Program-made: the position numbers and the translations under genes | NCBI GenBank assembly: GCA_037349315.1 | Contig: JBAIAC010000059.1 | Coordinates: 22,848,501-22,912,500, forward strand | Reading direction: 5' to 3' | Source of the DNA: Chelydra serpentina | Taxonomy: Eukaryota; Chordata; Testudines; Chelydridae | DNA: 64,000 nt | Notes under the pieces: generated by a model | Databases searched by the model: none | What the model saw: only the letters and a program-made list of their open reading frames with translations | What the model was told of the DNA's origin: nothing | In this document: positions 45,195 to 55,359 of the stretch, piece by piece | How the letters are laid out: every line of letters begins with the position of its first letter | Numbering within the stretch: the first letter of the stretch is position 1

Positions 45195-45345
45195 GAAGTA
45201 AGAATACTTTGTGCTTCTATAGCACCTTCTATTAGAGTATCTTGAACTCCGCAATCGTTAATTGAGCCTCACAAGACCCTTGTGGTTGGCTATTTTACAG
45301 ATGGGGAAACAGGGTGAGAGGTTATGGGGGTGAGATTTTCAAAAG
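45195..45345 (-). repeat. SINE fragment
   Basis: TTTGTGCTTCTATAGCACCTTCTATTAGAG, CTCACAAGACCCTTGTGG and ATTTTACAGATGGGGAAACAGGGTGAGAGG are reversed SINE blocks. Confidence 0.65.
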
Positions 45346-45554
45346 CATTCTCCATTGCCCTAACTCTCCTCTCACCTAAACCCATGGTAAAACTCTCATT
45401 GACTTCAGTGCAGGATGGATAGGAAACCTTGATTTAAATAATTGATTTTAAGTTTGTTTTTTGTACTTTTTGTACTTGTACTAAAAGGAAGGTTGATTCT
45501 CAATGGTAGGTGTAATTTGGTGGTACTTTTTGCTAAGCAGGAGGGAATACACTT

Positions 45555-46193
45555 CAGTGGTTCTCAAACTCTCCCCCCCCCACCCCCCCCCGCAGAACTC
45601 TTGAAAATTGCTGAGGGACTTGGTGCACCACTTCATGCTTTTTCCAAATGTTTGTACCGTTAGCTAACTATTGTAAAGCGCTTTGGATAAAAGCGCTATA
45701 TAAAAAACAAACAATAATAATGTTGTTTTGTTCTACAAATAAAAGCACACGACTCATATTTTAATACCAGTAGTCTTACCTTTCTAATGCGATGGATGTG
45801 CCCTCTCTCTCCTGCCCAGCACCCACAGAGCTGAGGCTGAGAAGCAGGGCTCTCTCTCCCTGGAGCTGGGGAAAGTTGCCTCTTTTTCTCCTGCCACTGC
45901 AGCCCTGCACGTCCCAAATTCCCCACACTCCCTCTTCTCACCCCACTGCCCCCTCCCACCTATCCCCACTTCCCCCAAGGCCACCACCTCACCTTACATG
46001 TGCGTCTTCTCCAGGGTCCCGGAACCTAATTACTGGAGCCATGCCTGCGCGGCTCCACTAATTAGGTGGGTGGCCCTTCATTGTCTCATGTGCGGCCGCC
46101 CAGGCGCGCACCTTAGAGGGAACTATCCACGAATCACCTGAATGGAGCTCGCAGACCACTGGTGGTCCGCAGACCATAGTTTGAGAACCTCTG
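45555..46193. mobile_element. hAT-type non-autonomous element nested in the hAT copy
   Basis: The ends CAGTGGTTCTCAAACT and AGTTTGAGAACCTCTG are inverted. The flank at the left (AATACACTT) and right (CACTAGATC) share only CACT, so the target copy is eroded. The inside holds C-runs (45572-45592) and a TTAGAGGGAACTATCC block that belongs to the element family seen at 49852. Confidence 0.8.
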
Positions 46194-47087
46194 CACTAGA
46201 TCTATACACAGTTATATAAGCAATTATATAGCTTAAGGTCATTTTATTCGGATTCTTTTTAATTTTTATTATGTTAGAAAATGGTAAATGATGCATTTCA
46301 TATTTAATAAGTTATCTTTTTATTTGTGATTTGTGTCCAAGCTGCATTTGGGGATAATTATACTATTTCCTTTGTAAAGTGCTTTGAGACCTATGGCTGA
46401 AAAGTGCAATATAAGAGCAAGGTGGCATTATTATGTCATATTTGGATGGATATTGGAATTCAGTTTAAAAATGCAAAAATCAGTGTTTTAAATTTGTTTT
46501 TTATTAGTTAAATAATCTACCTTAAATGCGCTGGATCTGTAAAGGAAAAAAATATCCAAACATGTTTTGTATTTAAAACTGACTTATTAAACAAAAGTAT
46601 TCTCTATATTTAGTGAACTGTGTGCAACCAGAAAGGAGCAATGCTGGTATCAAAGTGAGGAAAAAGGGACAACGTTCATCAGCGGGCAGCCTCTAGTGTT
46701 GATTTCAACACCTGGGAACTGGAGGGGAAAAAAACCTGCTATGACTGCAGGTCATAAAGACCCTATTAAGTTAATTATCTAGTCAATAAGCAATACATCT
46801 CTCTCTCCATTTTCTGACTTACTAAAAATGTACAATTAATAAGAATCAAAACATTAAGCTATATAATTGCTTCAATAAATGCATATATTTATAGTGTCTC
46901 CTCCGAGGTAGCAAAAAGATGTACCAAATTTAGCATAAAAGCTCTATTTAGTTGTAAATCAACATGATTTAATGGTTATCTGCTATTGAGAACGCACCTT
47001 TTTAAAGAAAATAACTGAAGTACAAATGGAAAACGTGATTTTAAAATCAGTGATTTAAATTGATTTAAAATCTGTCTGTCCTGTGAA

Positions 47088-47273
47088 CTAGTCATTGAAC
47101 TGCACTAGTTGCATCAACTGAAATGAAGAAAATATTCTCTTTGTACTTGCGGTAGAGGCTACTGCTGTCAAAAGCCGGTTTAGCACTTCTGCAATCTCAG
47201 GTTCCAGGGGCTTAGCCAGTGACTTCCACCAGTTTGGTATTTTGAATTTCTTTAAAACTTTGATAGCAAACAT
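47088..47273 (-). pseudogene. hAT transposase C-terminal fragment
   Basis: FKIPNWWKSLAKPLEPEIAEVLNRLLTAVASTASTKRIFSSF matches the hATC region: a W-W-K segment, then L-L-x-A-x-A-S-T-A-S-x-E/K-R-x-F-S. The usual Glu before Arg is replaced by Lys. The frame ends soon after. Confidence 0.75.
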
Positions 47274-47458
47274 GTACTGCTTGAATATTTTTCTTAATTT
47301 AATTGAAATGATTTGAATAGATGATAGTGAATTTAGGCCTTAACATAGGTTGCCATAATTTCAAATTTAAATAATAAAAAATTAAATAGGTTAATTTATA
47401 AAAAGACTGATTTAAATGAAAACAGTTTTTATTTATTAATTGATTTTTATTCACCCTG

Positions 47459-48845
47459 CTTCTGTGAGCGTGTACTTAGATCAACACTGAGGGCCTCCAA
47501 AAATCCAGTTGTTTGATTTACCCAGGGCTACAAAGTGAGGCTGTGGTATATCTGGGAACAGCACTTGGGAGTCTCCTGACTCCCAGTCTTGTGCCTTAAC
47601 CCTAAACTCACCCTTCCTTCCTTCCTTCCCCTTTCGATCAAACGCTTGCTGGGGGGGCCTCTCTCAGTAGTGCACACACTGAGTCAGTGGTCTCCGTCCA
47701 GGACCAATTAGCATTAATTAGCTCCCTGGGCAGTGCTCTGAGCTGCATGAGCCTGGAGATTTAATTGCCTCCTGACCTCTAGACGTGGTCCCCCCCAGCC
47801 CAGTGTTGCTGCTGGCTGGTGTGGCAGTGGGGTGGAGCTTACACTGTTGCTGCTCTGCCTGTTTCGACATAGCCAGACAGAAGACTCCGGGGTGTCGGTC
47901 TGGCACCTCTCGCCAACACGAACAATGTAGGGGTGACTGGGAGCCCTGGAGCCTGTGGACTCTGATGTCTCTTCCAGGCACTCTGCCCCATCTCTCCTAC
48001 TCTGTGCAGTATTACACAGGAAGGAGACCCCTTCAGTGCATCCCTGGGCTGTTCCAGGCAGCTCCCCGCCCATCTCTGTCCCTGCTTTGCACTTAGTGAT
48101 GGAGTAGCTGTCGTCTGTTCCCATCCCAATCCCTGCGTTCCGCGTTCATTCACAGCACCTGTCAGTGCAGGGCAGAGAGGCCAGCATGAGCATGTGGGGG
48201 GTGAAAAAGGGATTTGTTTAGCAATCCCACTCGGCCTGTAAATCAGCAGCGTGCATGGGATCAGCCGCTACATAATAATTGATGCATATTCATGCTTGCT
48301 AGCTGCAGCATAGTCATTCAGCTGGGGGATCCTTGTGTCCCTGTGTTGTTAATGTACCCCAGTGGGAAGGAGGGCAGCAAAGGGGGGATCCCAGCGGCAG
48401 GTGCCTGGCTGCTTGTCTTTATCTCCTCTCCCAGCTGCCCATCCTTCCTCAGCGTCCTGAGATGGGGGCACCATGGTTTGCTTGCTTTTCATCTGCATTT
48501 TCCCAAGCCTTTGAGCGCACTGGGGCTGCTTTGGGACTCCGCAAGGGAGATTTTGTTGTTTGCTGCTCTAAATCACTCCTGCGATTCTCCCTCGCATCCC
48601 TGTTGAGCTATTTTGACACATGATGTTGACAATTTGTGTTGTAACAATTTATAAAGTTTTACATTTTTGAATCTCTGCATCGGTCACTAAATAATTGTAT
48701 GACCCCCACCCCCGTATTTCCCATAACTGTGAAAATTTAAAATAGATAAAAATATTAAAACATTATTAAAAATAAACATTGAAATGATCAATGAAAATTA
48801 TTTTAAAAAGTAAAAATAGAATGCTGCCAAGCCTAATTATAAACT
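47459..48845. other. No gene recognised
   Basis: A CTTC tetranucleotide tract is at 47609-47630. Overlapping ORFs at 47714-48153 and 48292-48623 on both strands have no motif. Confidence 0.4.
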
Positions 48846-49021
48846 GTGTTAAGAGAATGTTTGCCAGAAGCTGGGAATGAGCGACAGAGGATGGATCCCT
48901 TGATGATGACCTGTTCTGTTCATTCCCTCTGAAGCACCTGGCATTGGCCACTGTTGGAAGACAGGATACTGGGCTAGATGGGCCTTTGGTCTGACCCAGT
49001 ATGGCCGCTCTTATGTTCTTA
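48846..49021 (+). mobile_element. CR1 LINE 3' end
   Basis: GTTTGCCAGAAGCTGGGAATGAGCGACAG...GGATACTGGGCTAGATGGGCCTTTGGTCTGACCCAGTATGGCCGCTCTTATGTTC matches the tail at 17620-17786. It ends 70 bp before the candidate exon. Confidence 0.93.
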
Positions 49022-49091
49022 GTGGTACCATCTCCACAAAACTTCTCTCTCTCATTGTCTTCTCTCACTCCTTCTCTGTGTTCTTTCTCAG

Positions 49092-49161
49092 GGGAAATTG
49101 AGCCATCCCTGACAACGAGGGGACCACCACGTTCTACAGGGCCAGAGTGGCCATCAACAGG
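49092..49161 (+). other. Candidate internal host exon (70 bp) with consensus splice sites
   Basis: A pyrimidine-rich tract (TCTTCTCTCACTCCTTCTCTGTGTTCTTTCTCAG, ending 49091) is followed by 70 bp and then CAACAGG|GTGAGT at 49162. The 70 bp is not recognisable as a repeat. One frame of the full exon is open (begins EIEPSLTTRGPP). Another frame, after a stop at its start, reads IPDNEGTTTFYRARVAINR, which looks more protein-like and would need the alternative acceptor TTGAG at 49102. The exon may also be 5' UTR. I cannot name the gene. Confidence 0.35.
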
Positions 49162-49379
49162 GTGAGTGGTGCATTGGGGAATGAAACCATCTTCACACTG
49201 GGGGAAAGCGGTGTGCTGAGACACTCGCCTGAAATGCTTTTGCTTTGTTCCCGACCAACCATCCCCTTCTTCCTCCCTCCCCAAGCTCCATCCCTGTAGT
49301 TAGTTGTTTGGACCTTTCTGTCATGTTGGGAACAGAGGGATGTGGTACATGCTACATGAGTTGGTTTGTTCCTTAGGGG

Positions 49380-49720
49380 TAGAGCTGGTCAAAATGTTTG
49401 GAATAAAAAAATTTCTATCAAAATGTGGCCTCTTGATCCATTTTTTTAATATAAAATGTTCATGGAAAAACAACATTTTTATGATGTTTCACAAAAAATA
49501 TCTTTTTTTTTTTTTTTTTAAAAAGCGCTACTAAAATGGTTACCCAAACTGTTTGGTTGCAGAAACCCAGTTTTAGTAACATTTTGGATAATGTTTTTCA
49601 ACACAAATTTAAAAAATATCTTAAACATTAAAAAAGGGTCCATTTAAAATCTCTCTCAATCAGAATGGCTGAGGTGTTTTTTATGAAACCCATTTTTCAT
49701 TTTCCGATCCGCTCTCATTT
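49380..49720. repeat. AT-rich MITE-like repeat (GAGCTGGTCAAAA type)
   Basis: It starts with TAGAGCTGGTCAAAATGTTTGG and contains many AAAATGTT/AACATTTT pairs plus a T run at 49503-49519. The expected opposite end is not clearly found. Confidence 0.4.
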
Positions 49721-49851
49721 ACAAGTTTGAAGGAAGAGCCAGGAAGTCTTTTCCATCGAGACTGGATGCCTGTCTGGGAGATATGTTGTAGTCAAGTACA
49801 AGTTAATGTGCTCAATACAGGGGTAACTGGAGGAAATTTGCGGCCAGTGCT

Positions 49852-50299
49852 CATCTTCCCTCTAGTTTTTGACATGCATGTGCAGAATGAATTTTGTTAT
49901 GTGCACCAATATGGAGGTGATGTGTGGCAGGGGTGGGGCTGAGGGGTTTGGTGTGTGGGAGGAGGCTCAGGGCTGGGACAGAGGGTTGGGGTGTGAGGGC
50001 TCTGGCTGGGGGTGTGGGCTCTGGGGTGGGGCTGGGGATAAGGGATTTGGGGTGCGGGAGGGGACTCAGGGCTAGGGCAGAGGGTTGGGGTGTGTGGGTG
50101 AAGGCTCTGGCTGGGGGTGCGGGCTCTGGGGTGGGACCCGGGATGGCGGTTTGGGGTGCAAGCTGCCCTGGGGTTGCGGCGAGGTCCCTCCAGCCCTCTC
50201 TCACCGCAGCAGCCCGGGGCTGTGGGAGGGGCACCTCTCCCCGCCGGCACGACCCTTGATAGCCTGCTGCGTGGCCACGCAGCTTAGAGGGAACTTAGG
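49852..50299. mobile_element. hAT-like non-autonomous element with G-rich core and duplicated target
   Basis: It starts CATCTTCCCTCTAGTTTTTGACATGC and ends CACGCAGCTTAGAGGGAACTTAGG, so TTCCCTCTA and TAGAGGGAA are inverted. GGCCAGTGCT, which includes an 8-bp CCAGTGCT, is present on both sides (49842-49851 and 50298-50307). The core 49925-50160 repeats GGGTTGGGGTGTG / GGGCTCTGGGGTGGG units. Overlapping ORFs on both strands are by-products. Confidence 0.85.
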
Positions 50300-50307
50300 C
50301 CAGTGCT

Positions 50308-51554
50308 ATACAGGGGTCAGATTAGTTGATCGTAATGGTCCCTTCTGGCCTTTTAAATCTACGTTTGTCACAGTTTTTATTGAAAAGGCTATCCCAACCA
50401 TTATTGAAACTGAGTTTTCACACCTGAAAAGGTTTTCAATAATGCTTTTAATCCATTTTTTAATGAAAAGACTCCATGTTCAGTTGTGAACCCAGCAGTC
50501 ATAGGGGTTCCCTGGGTGAGGAAGCCAGAAAGCAGCCTCTCAACCCCTGATTTAGCCATTCAACACACCGGTGCTGTAAGACCTAGTGGCACGTTTCCTG
50601 GTGATGCAGTTAGTGGCATGTAGAACAGACTGCTGGCTGCTGAGTATGGAGCTCAGTTTTTATTCTCTGATACTCCAGGAACGCTGTACAGTCATCCCGG
50701 AACAATCTGCAATCTTCCCGTGCCAGATGCTTGTTCTTTGCCCCTAGGTTGGCTGTGTAATGCTGCTCTGTTTGATGCCTATTAGCTCAGGTTAGAAGAT
50801 GACCTAAATCCTTCTGCAGTAAAAGCCTGCCTGAATGGGAGCTCACTGTTTATATTAACCCCCCCCAGCCTGAAAATCAGTTTGCTTATTGAAATATCTA
50901 CATCTTCTCTGCTGTCTGCCACGTGCCAGCTGGTGGCTCTTTGTGGAATCACTCGAGAGCGGCAGGGACTGTGCACTGGCTTGTCACTCAGGTGGGGTAG
51001 GCCCCAGTGTGTGGTTTCAGGGTAAGTTGTGAGTGCAGGTGCCCAAAGTGTGAGTATTAATGCAATTGTTCTGGAACCTCTTCCTTCAACACATGTACGG
51101 TGCGGATGTCTCTGATGTGCTGTCTGTGACCTACACAAAGCAGGTGAAATACTGTCTGTTTTGGTGAAGTCCTGTTAGTTGCTTCAGCTTCTGTGTACAG
51201 GTCAGTTCAGTTCCCTCTTCAGCTCTTGTTGCTGCACCTTATTGGTGCGTTAGTGCGCGCATGCCCTGCCTGCTTGTAACGTCCACTCTCGTTCCCCCTT
51301 ACAACGCTGTTGTGATTTGACTGGAATAATTGGAGAGCAGGGCCCCTTCTGGGAGCCAGCCTTACATTCCAGCTCCGTGATTTGCTTTCTCATTAGAAGT
51401 GTCTCGGGGGTGGGGGTGCGGGAGCTCCTCCCCTGACAGGGAGGCTGTCAGCTCTGACGGGAGGAACACAAAGACCCAGCATAAAACGGTCGTTCCAGCC
51501 AGAACCTATAAATGGGGCCTTTCACCAAGCAGTTGTTGGGGCAAGCAGTGTTCG
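50308..51554. other. No gene recognised
   Basis: 50345-50480 has TTTTTATTGAAAAGGC-like inverted blocks, probably a MITE relic. ORF 50782-51138 has no motif. Confidence 0.4.
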
Positions 51555-51705
51555 CAGCATGGCCTAGTGGTTAGGACACGATGCAGAGTCAGGAGACCTG
51601 GATTCAATTTGAAGCCCTGCCGCTGACTCCCTGTAAGACGTTGAGGGAGACGGTTGGCTGCTCTGCCTCGATTTCCCCGTCTTTACGGGGGGAGAAGGAT
51701 GGAAT
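51555..51705 (+). repeat. CORE/MIR-like SINE
   Basis: GGCCTAGTGGTTAGGACACG (A box region), then GGAGACCTGGATTCAATTTG (B box region) and CTGACTCCCTGTAAGACG. Confidence 0.8.
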
Positions 51706-52291
51706 TGCCTGACTGACAGTGGTCAGGACCAGATGCATCCGAGGAAGATTCAAGAAACCCAACAGGGGACAGTTTCGGAATAACTTCCTTCAAGGAGGAT
51801 GTTTCTTCTCAGCCTCCATTAGTTAGTGGCTGGCTTCTGCCTTGAAGCAGGAGAATTTATATCCCTGTTAACACTGATACTTGCTGTAACTGCAGATGTT
51901 CTGGTGAGCCAGATAAATGGCTGCTCACACTTTATATTGTGTTCTGTTCAGAAAGGGCTAAAAAGTGATGAATAGGTGTTTAATAAACAGGCACTCACTT
52001 GTTATAGATTGTTACCGAGTCCAAGAGGTTAATAGCCTGCTTATAACCATAGCTTACAACAATCTACAATATCTTCTAGCAATGTGCTTATAACCTTCTG
52101 TGACATGCCACTCATGTCTGCAACATGCTTAGACCATCTACAAACCATTTGCTACATAAGAGCTAGATTTTATCATTATTGTTTTTATTATTAACCAATT
52201 TATAAATGGAACCTTAATAGTAAGTATAACTAAAAGTCTAATTCTCTCGAATTCTCCTAAACTCTTGGCCTCAGTGGCTGTGTGAAATGAG
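51706..52291. other. No gene recognised
   Basis: 51940-52140 has repeated GCTTATAACC / TTATAACCAT blocks and may be a worn DNA element. Confidence 0.35.
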
Positions 52292-52300
52292 TAATTCATT

Positions 52301-52446
52301 AGTAGGTTTTTCACTCCATGCATCTGAAGAAGTGGGTTTTTTACCCATGAAAGCTTATGCCCAAATAAATCTGTTAGTCTTTAAGGTGCCACTGGACTCC
52401 TCGTTGTTTTTGTGGATACAGACTAACACGGCTGCCCCCTGATACT
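52301..52446 (-). mobile_element. Short retroposon-like family copy with 9-bp target duplication
   Basis: The insert contains CATCTGAAGAAGTGGG, CCATGAAAGCTTATGCCC, TTAGTCTTTAAGGTGCCAC and GACTAACACGGCTGCC. TAATTCATT is at 52292-52300 and 52447-52455. It belongs with 28965-29041 and 62168-62321. Confidence 0.8.
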
Positions 52447-52677
52447 TAATTCATTCGTGTTCTCAAAGCGCTTTGAGATCCTCAGACAGAAGTAGCTACT
52501 CTTTGGGCATGGAAAGTATTGTTAAGCGTTGTAGTTGGGAGATATCTGCTTGGCCCTGAGGGGCAGAAAGGGCAGGTGAAAGCTGAGGGGGTGTTGAAGC
52601 TCCTTCCTGTAGCCTGGATCTGAGCAGTGAAAGCTTTCTCTCCTCCTCCTCATATGATGGAGCAGCAGAACCCTTAG

Positions 52678-52960
52678 GACTTATCTACACAGGAAAGCTG
52701 CCCCCCATTTAATTTAAGAGGTGAATTTAAACCTCATTTAGAGTGATGCTGTGACTTAAAGCCGTGCAAAAGGAGAGATTCTTATTTTGGTTTAAACAAG
52801 GTTTATTTCAGTTTATCTTAAATTGATTAGAAACCGGTTTAAAATAAATTGCTATAAGAGTGTCCACAAAGGGGATTGCACTGGTTTAACAAAACTGGTT
52901 TTAAAAGAGATTGAATTCAAACTGGTGCAACTTTCTTGTAAAGACGGGGCCTTAGAGAGG
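52678..52960. repeat. Short DNA-transposon relic
   Basis: GGACTTATCTACACAGGAAAGC at the left and TTGTAAAGACGGGGCCTTA at the right form a degenerate inverted pair. The middle has TTTAAACAAGGTTTATTTC, GTGTCCACAAAGGGG and GGTTTAACAAAACTGG, shared with 11435-11660 and 59750-59885. Confidence 0.55.
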
Positions 52961-53175
52961 AAGGGCTGTAGTCAGAGTGATACCCCCATTTTAGAGAGAC
53001 TGCAGCCCCTACCGCTGCCTTAGCCTTTCAGAACCTTGCTGACAACCTGCCCAACCCTCAGTACCTTTAGAGACACCCATTCCTTCTCTGCATCCCATCA
53101 CTTCCTTCCTTCCCTTCCACAAATACCCAGCATGTTATTACTGCTAATTCCACTCTGTCTTCGTTCTTTACATCT
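52961..53175. other. No gene recognised
   Basis: No notable signal. Confidence 0.4.
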
Positions 53176-53346
53176 GCAAGTCTCAAAGCACTTTACAAAA
53201 GAGGGTGTGTAGCATGGTCTCCATTTTAGAGATAGGGGAAACTGAGGTGAAGGGCCTTTCCTAAGGTCAGATGGCTGGTCATTAGCAGAGCCAGGTCTCC
53301 TGAGTGCTAGACCAGTGCCCTATCCACTGGACCATACTGCCTCCTA
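53176..53346 (-). repeat. CORE/MIR-like SINE
   Basis: AAGTCTCAAAGCACTTTACAAA, TCCATTTTAGAGATAGGGGAAACTGAGG, TTCCTAAGGTCAGATGGCTGGTC and the head CAGTGCCCTATCCACTGGACCATACTGCCTCC are in reverse order. A well-preserved copy. Confidence 0.9.
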
Positions 53347-54039
53347 TTTCCCCAGCCTGTCTCATGGCTCCTATGCCTAAGCCGCCAGGCACCTCAACAG
53401 CACAGTCGAGGCACCCGTGAACGCATCATTCTTTCTTGTGGACAGAGCTGAGTAATAATGAACAGGACACCATTGTAAACAAGGTGTATCTCTTCCGTGG
53501 AGGAGCAGGCAGCTAGACCTTCAGGGAGGGAGTTCCATTTTGGCTCTAGATGTTACTTAAAGACCAGCTGTTTGCCTGGCTTATTGGTGAGACCAACCTT
53601 CTGCAGAGAACACAGTGGGCCAACCTTCTTTGATTCAGGACATGGGGATGGAGGGACTTGGACACAGCTCCCTCTGTGACTTTGGTGCATTCCTCATTGA
53701 CCCCATCAGAGTCACAAGTGGGGCCCTGAGACACGGATGTCTGGATTTGTGGGAGGAAAATATTGATTATCCAGACGAAACTTGCATTTCTTTAAAAATC
53801 ATATATAGGGGTTGCTGGACAGGATTTGACCATTGGGCCAATTAGTCCAGTAACCCACTGAGGAAAACTAACCCCGCGTTGCACCTGGCCTGTTGAACAA
53901 CGCTTCAGGTGCAGAGGGGAAGAGGCTTTTTGCTCTGCTACAGGAATCTTTCATAGACACTGACTGGATCCGTGCACCTTGCCATCCCACTTGTAGGTAT
54001 GAATATGCTGAAGGAAATCAAGAACAGACCATGTGTAAC
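53347..54039. other. No gene recognised
   Basis: ORFs 53497-53679, 53546-53734 and 53615-53845 overlap and lack motifs. Confidence 0.4.
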
Positions 54040-54455
54040 TTTGTGGAGGATGCAAAAGAAAGATAGGAAGAATAGTAAGAAGCCAGCGTTGCTCCATTAG
54101 GAGCTGAAAATCAAACAAGAACGCTAACAAAATGTGGTAACATGGACAAATTGCTGAGGAGAAGTCTAAAAGAATAGCACAAGCACTTAGGGACGAAATC
54201 AGAGAGGCTAAGGCACAAAATGAGTTGTATCTAGCAAGGGACTGAAAAGGCAATAAGCAAAGATTCTATAAATACATTAGGAGCAAAAGAAACATGACAG
54301 AAAGTGTAGGTCCCCTACTTAGTGGAAAATGAGGTCTAATAACTGATGACATCAAGAAGGCTGAGGTGTTTAATGCCTATTTTGCTTAAATCTTCACTAA
54401 AAAGGTTAGTGGTGACCAGATACTTAACACAATTAATATTAACAAGGGGGAAGGA

Positions 54456-54716
54456 ATGCTAGGCAAAATAGGGGAAGAACAGGTTAAAGAATATTTAGAT
54501 AAGTTAGATGTATTCAAGTCACGAGGGCCTGATGAAATTCACCCTGGGGTGCTTAAGGAAATAGCTGAAGCAATCTTGGAACTGTTAGCATTTATCTTTG
54601 AGAACTCATGGAGGACACGTGAGATCTCAGTGGACTGGAGAAGGGCAAACATAGTACCTGTCTTTAAAAAGGGGAACAAGGAGGACCTCCGAGGAACTGT
54701 AGACCAGTCAGCTTAA
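54456..54716 (+). pseudogene. CR1 reverse transcriptase finger region fragment
   Basis: GPDEIHPGVLKEIAEAILELLAFIFENSW and DWRRANIVPVFKKG correspond to RT motifs 0-1 of the LINE enzyme. The frame shifts at N-K-E-D, so the expected R-P-V-S-L motif is lost from this frame. Confidence 0.85.
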
Positions 54717-54955
54717 CTTCAATACCTGGAAAAATAAGGAACAAATTATTAATCATTTTGTAGGCACCTAGAGGGTAATAGGTAATAGCCAGTGTGGATT
54801 TGTCAAGAACAAATCTTGCCAAATCAACCTAATTTCCTGTTTTGACAGGGTTACTGGGGGAAGCAGTAGATGTAATGCATCTTGATTTTAATAAGGTTTT
54901 TGACACAGTATCACTTGACATTCTCATAAGTAAACTAAGGAAATGTGGTCTAGGT

Positions 54956-55359
54956 CAGTGGCTCTCAACCTTTCCAGACTACTGTACCCCTCTCAGGAGT
55001 CTGATTTGCCTTGCGTACCCCTGAGTTCTACCTCACTTAAAAAACCACTTGCTTACAAAATCAGACACAAAAATACAAAAGTGTCTCAGCACACTATTAC
55101 TGAAACACTGATGACTTTCTCATTTTTACCTTATAATGATAAAATCAATCAATTGGAATATAAATATTATACTTCCATTTCAGTGTATAGTATGTAGAGC
55201 CATAGAAACAAGTCATTGTATGAAATTTTAGTTTGTACTGACTTCACTAGTGCTTTTTATGTAGCCTGTTGTAAAACTAGGCAAATATCTAGACGAGTTG
55301 ATGTACCCCCAGGAAGACTTCTGTGTATCCCTATGGGTACGCGTGGTTGAGAACCATTG
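54956..55359. mobile_element. hAT non-autonomous element, copy 2, inserted in CR1 with exact 8-bp duplication
   Basis: The ends CAGTGGCTCTCAACC and GGTTGAGAACCATTG are inverted. GTCTAGGT is at 54948-54955 and 55360-55367. Removing the insert and one GTCTAGGT restores continuous CR1 sequence (AAATGTGGTCTAGGTGAAAT). It is homologous to 36922-37293. Confidence 0.95.

Larger units (their letters stand above)
45411..47458 (-). mobile_element. hAT transposon copy (CAGG(G)TGGA ... CACCCTG) carrying a second hAT element
   Basis: The left end CAGGATGGATAGGAAACC and right end TTGATTTTTATTCACCCTG belong to the same family as 24790-27015. CTTCAGTG (45403-45410) and CTTCTGTG (47459-47466) are a 7 of 8 target duplication. 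A 639-bp hAT-type element interrupts it at 45555-46193. A transposase remnant is at 47088-47273. Shared body blocks include AAATGGTAAATGATG and GTACCAAATTTAGC. Confidence 0.85.
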
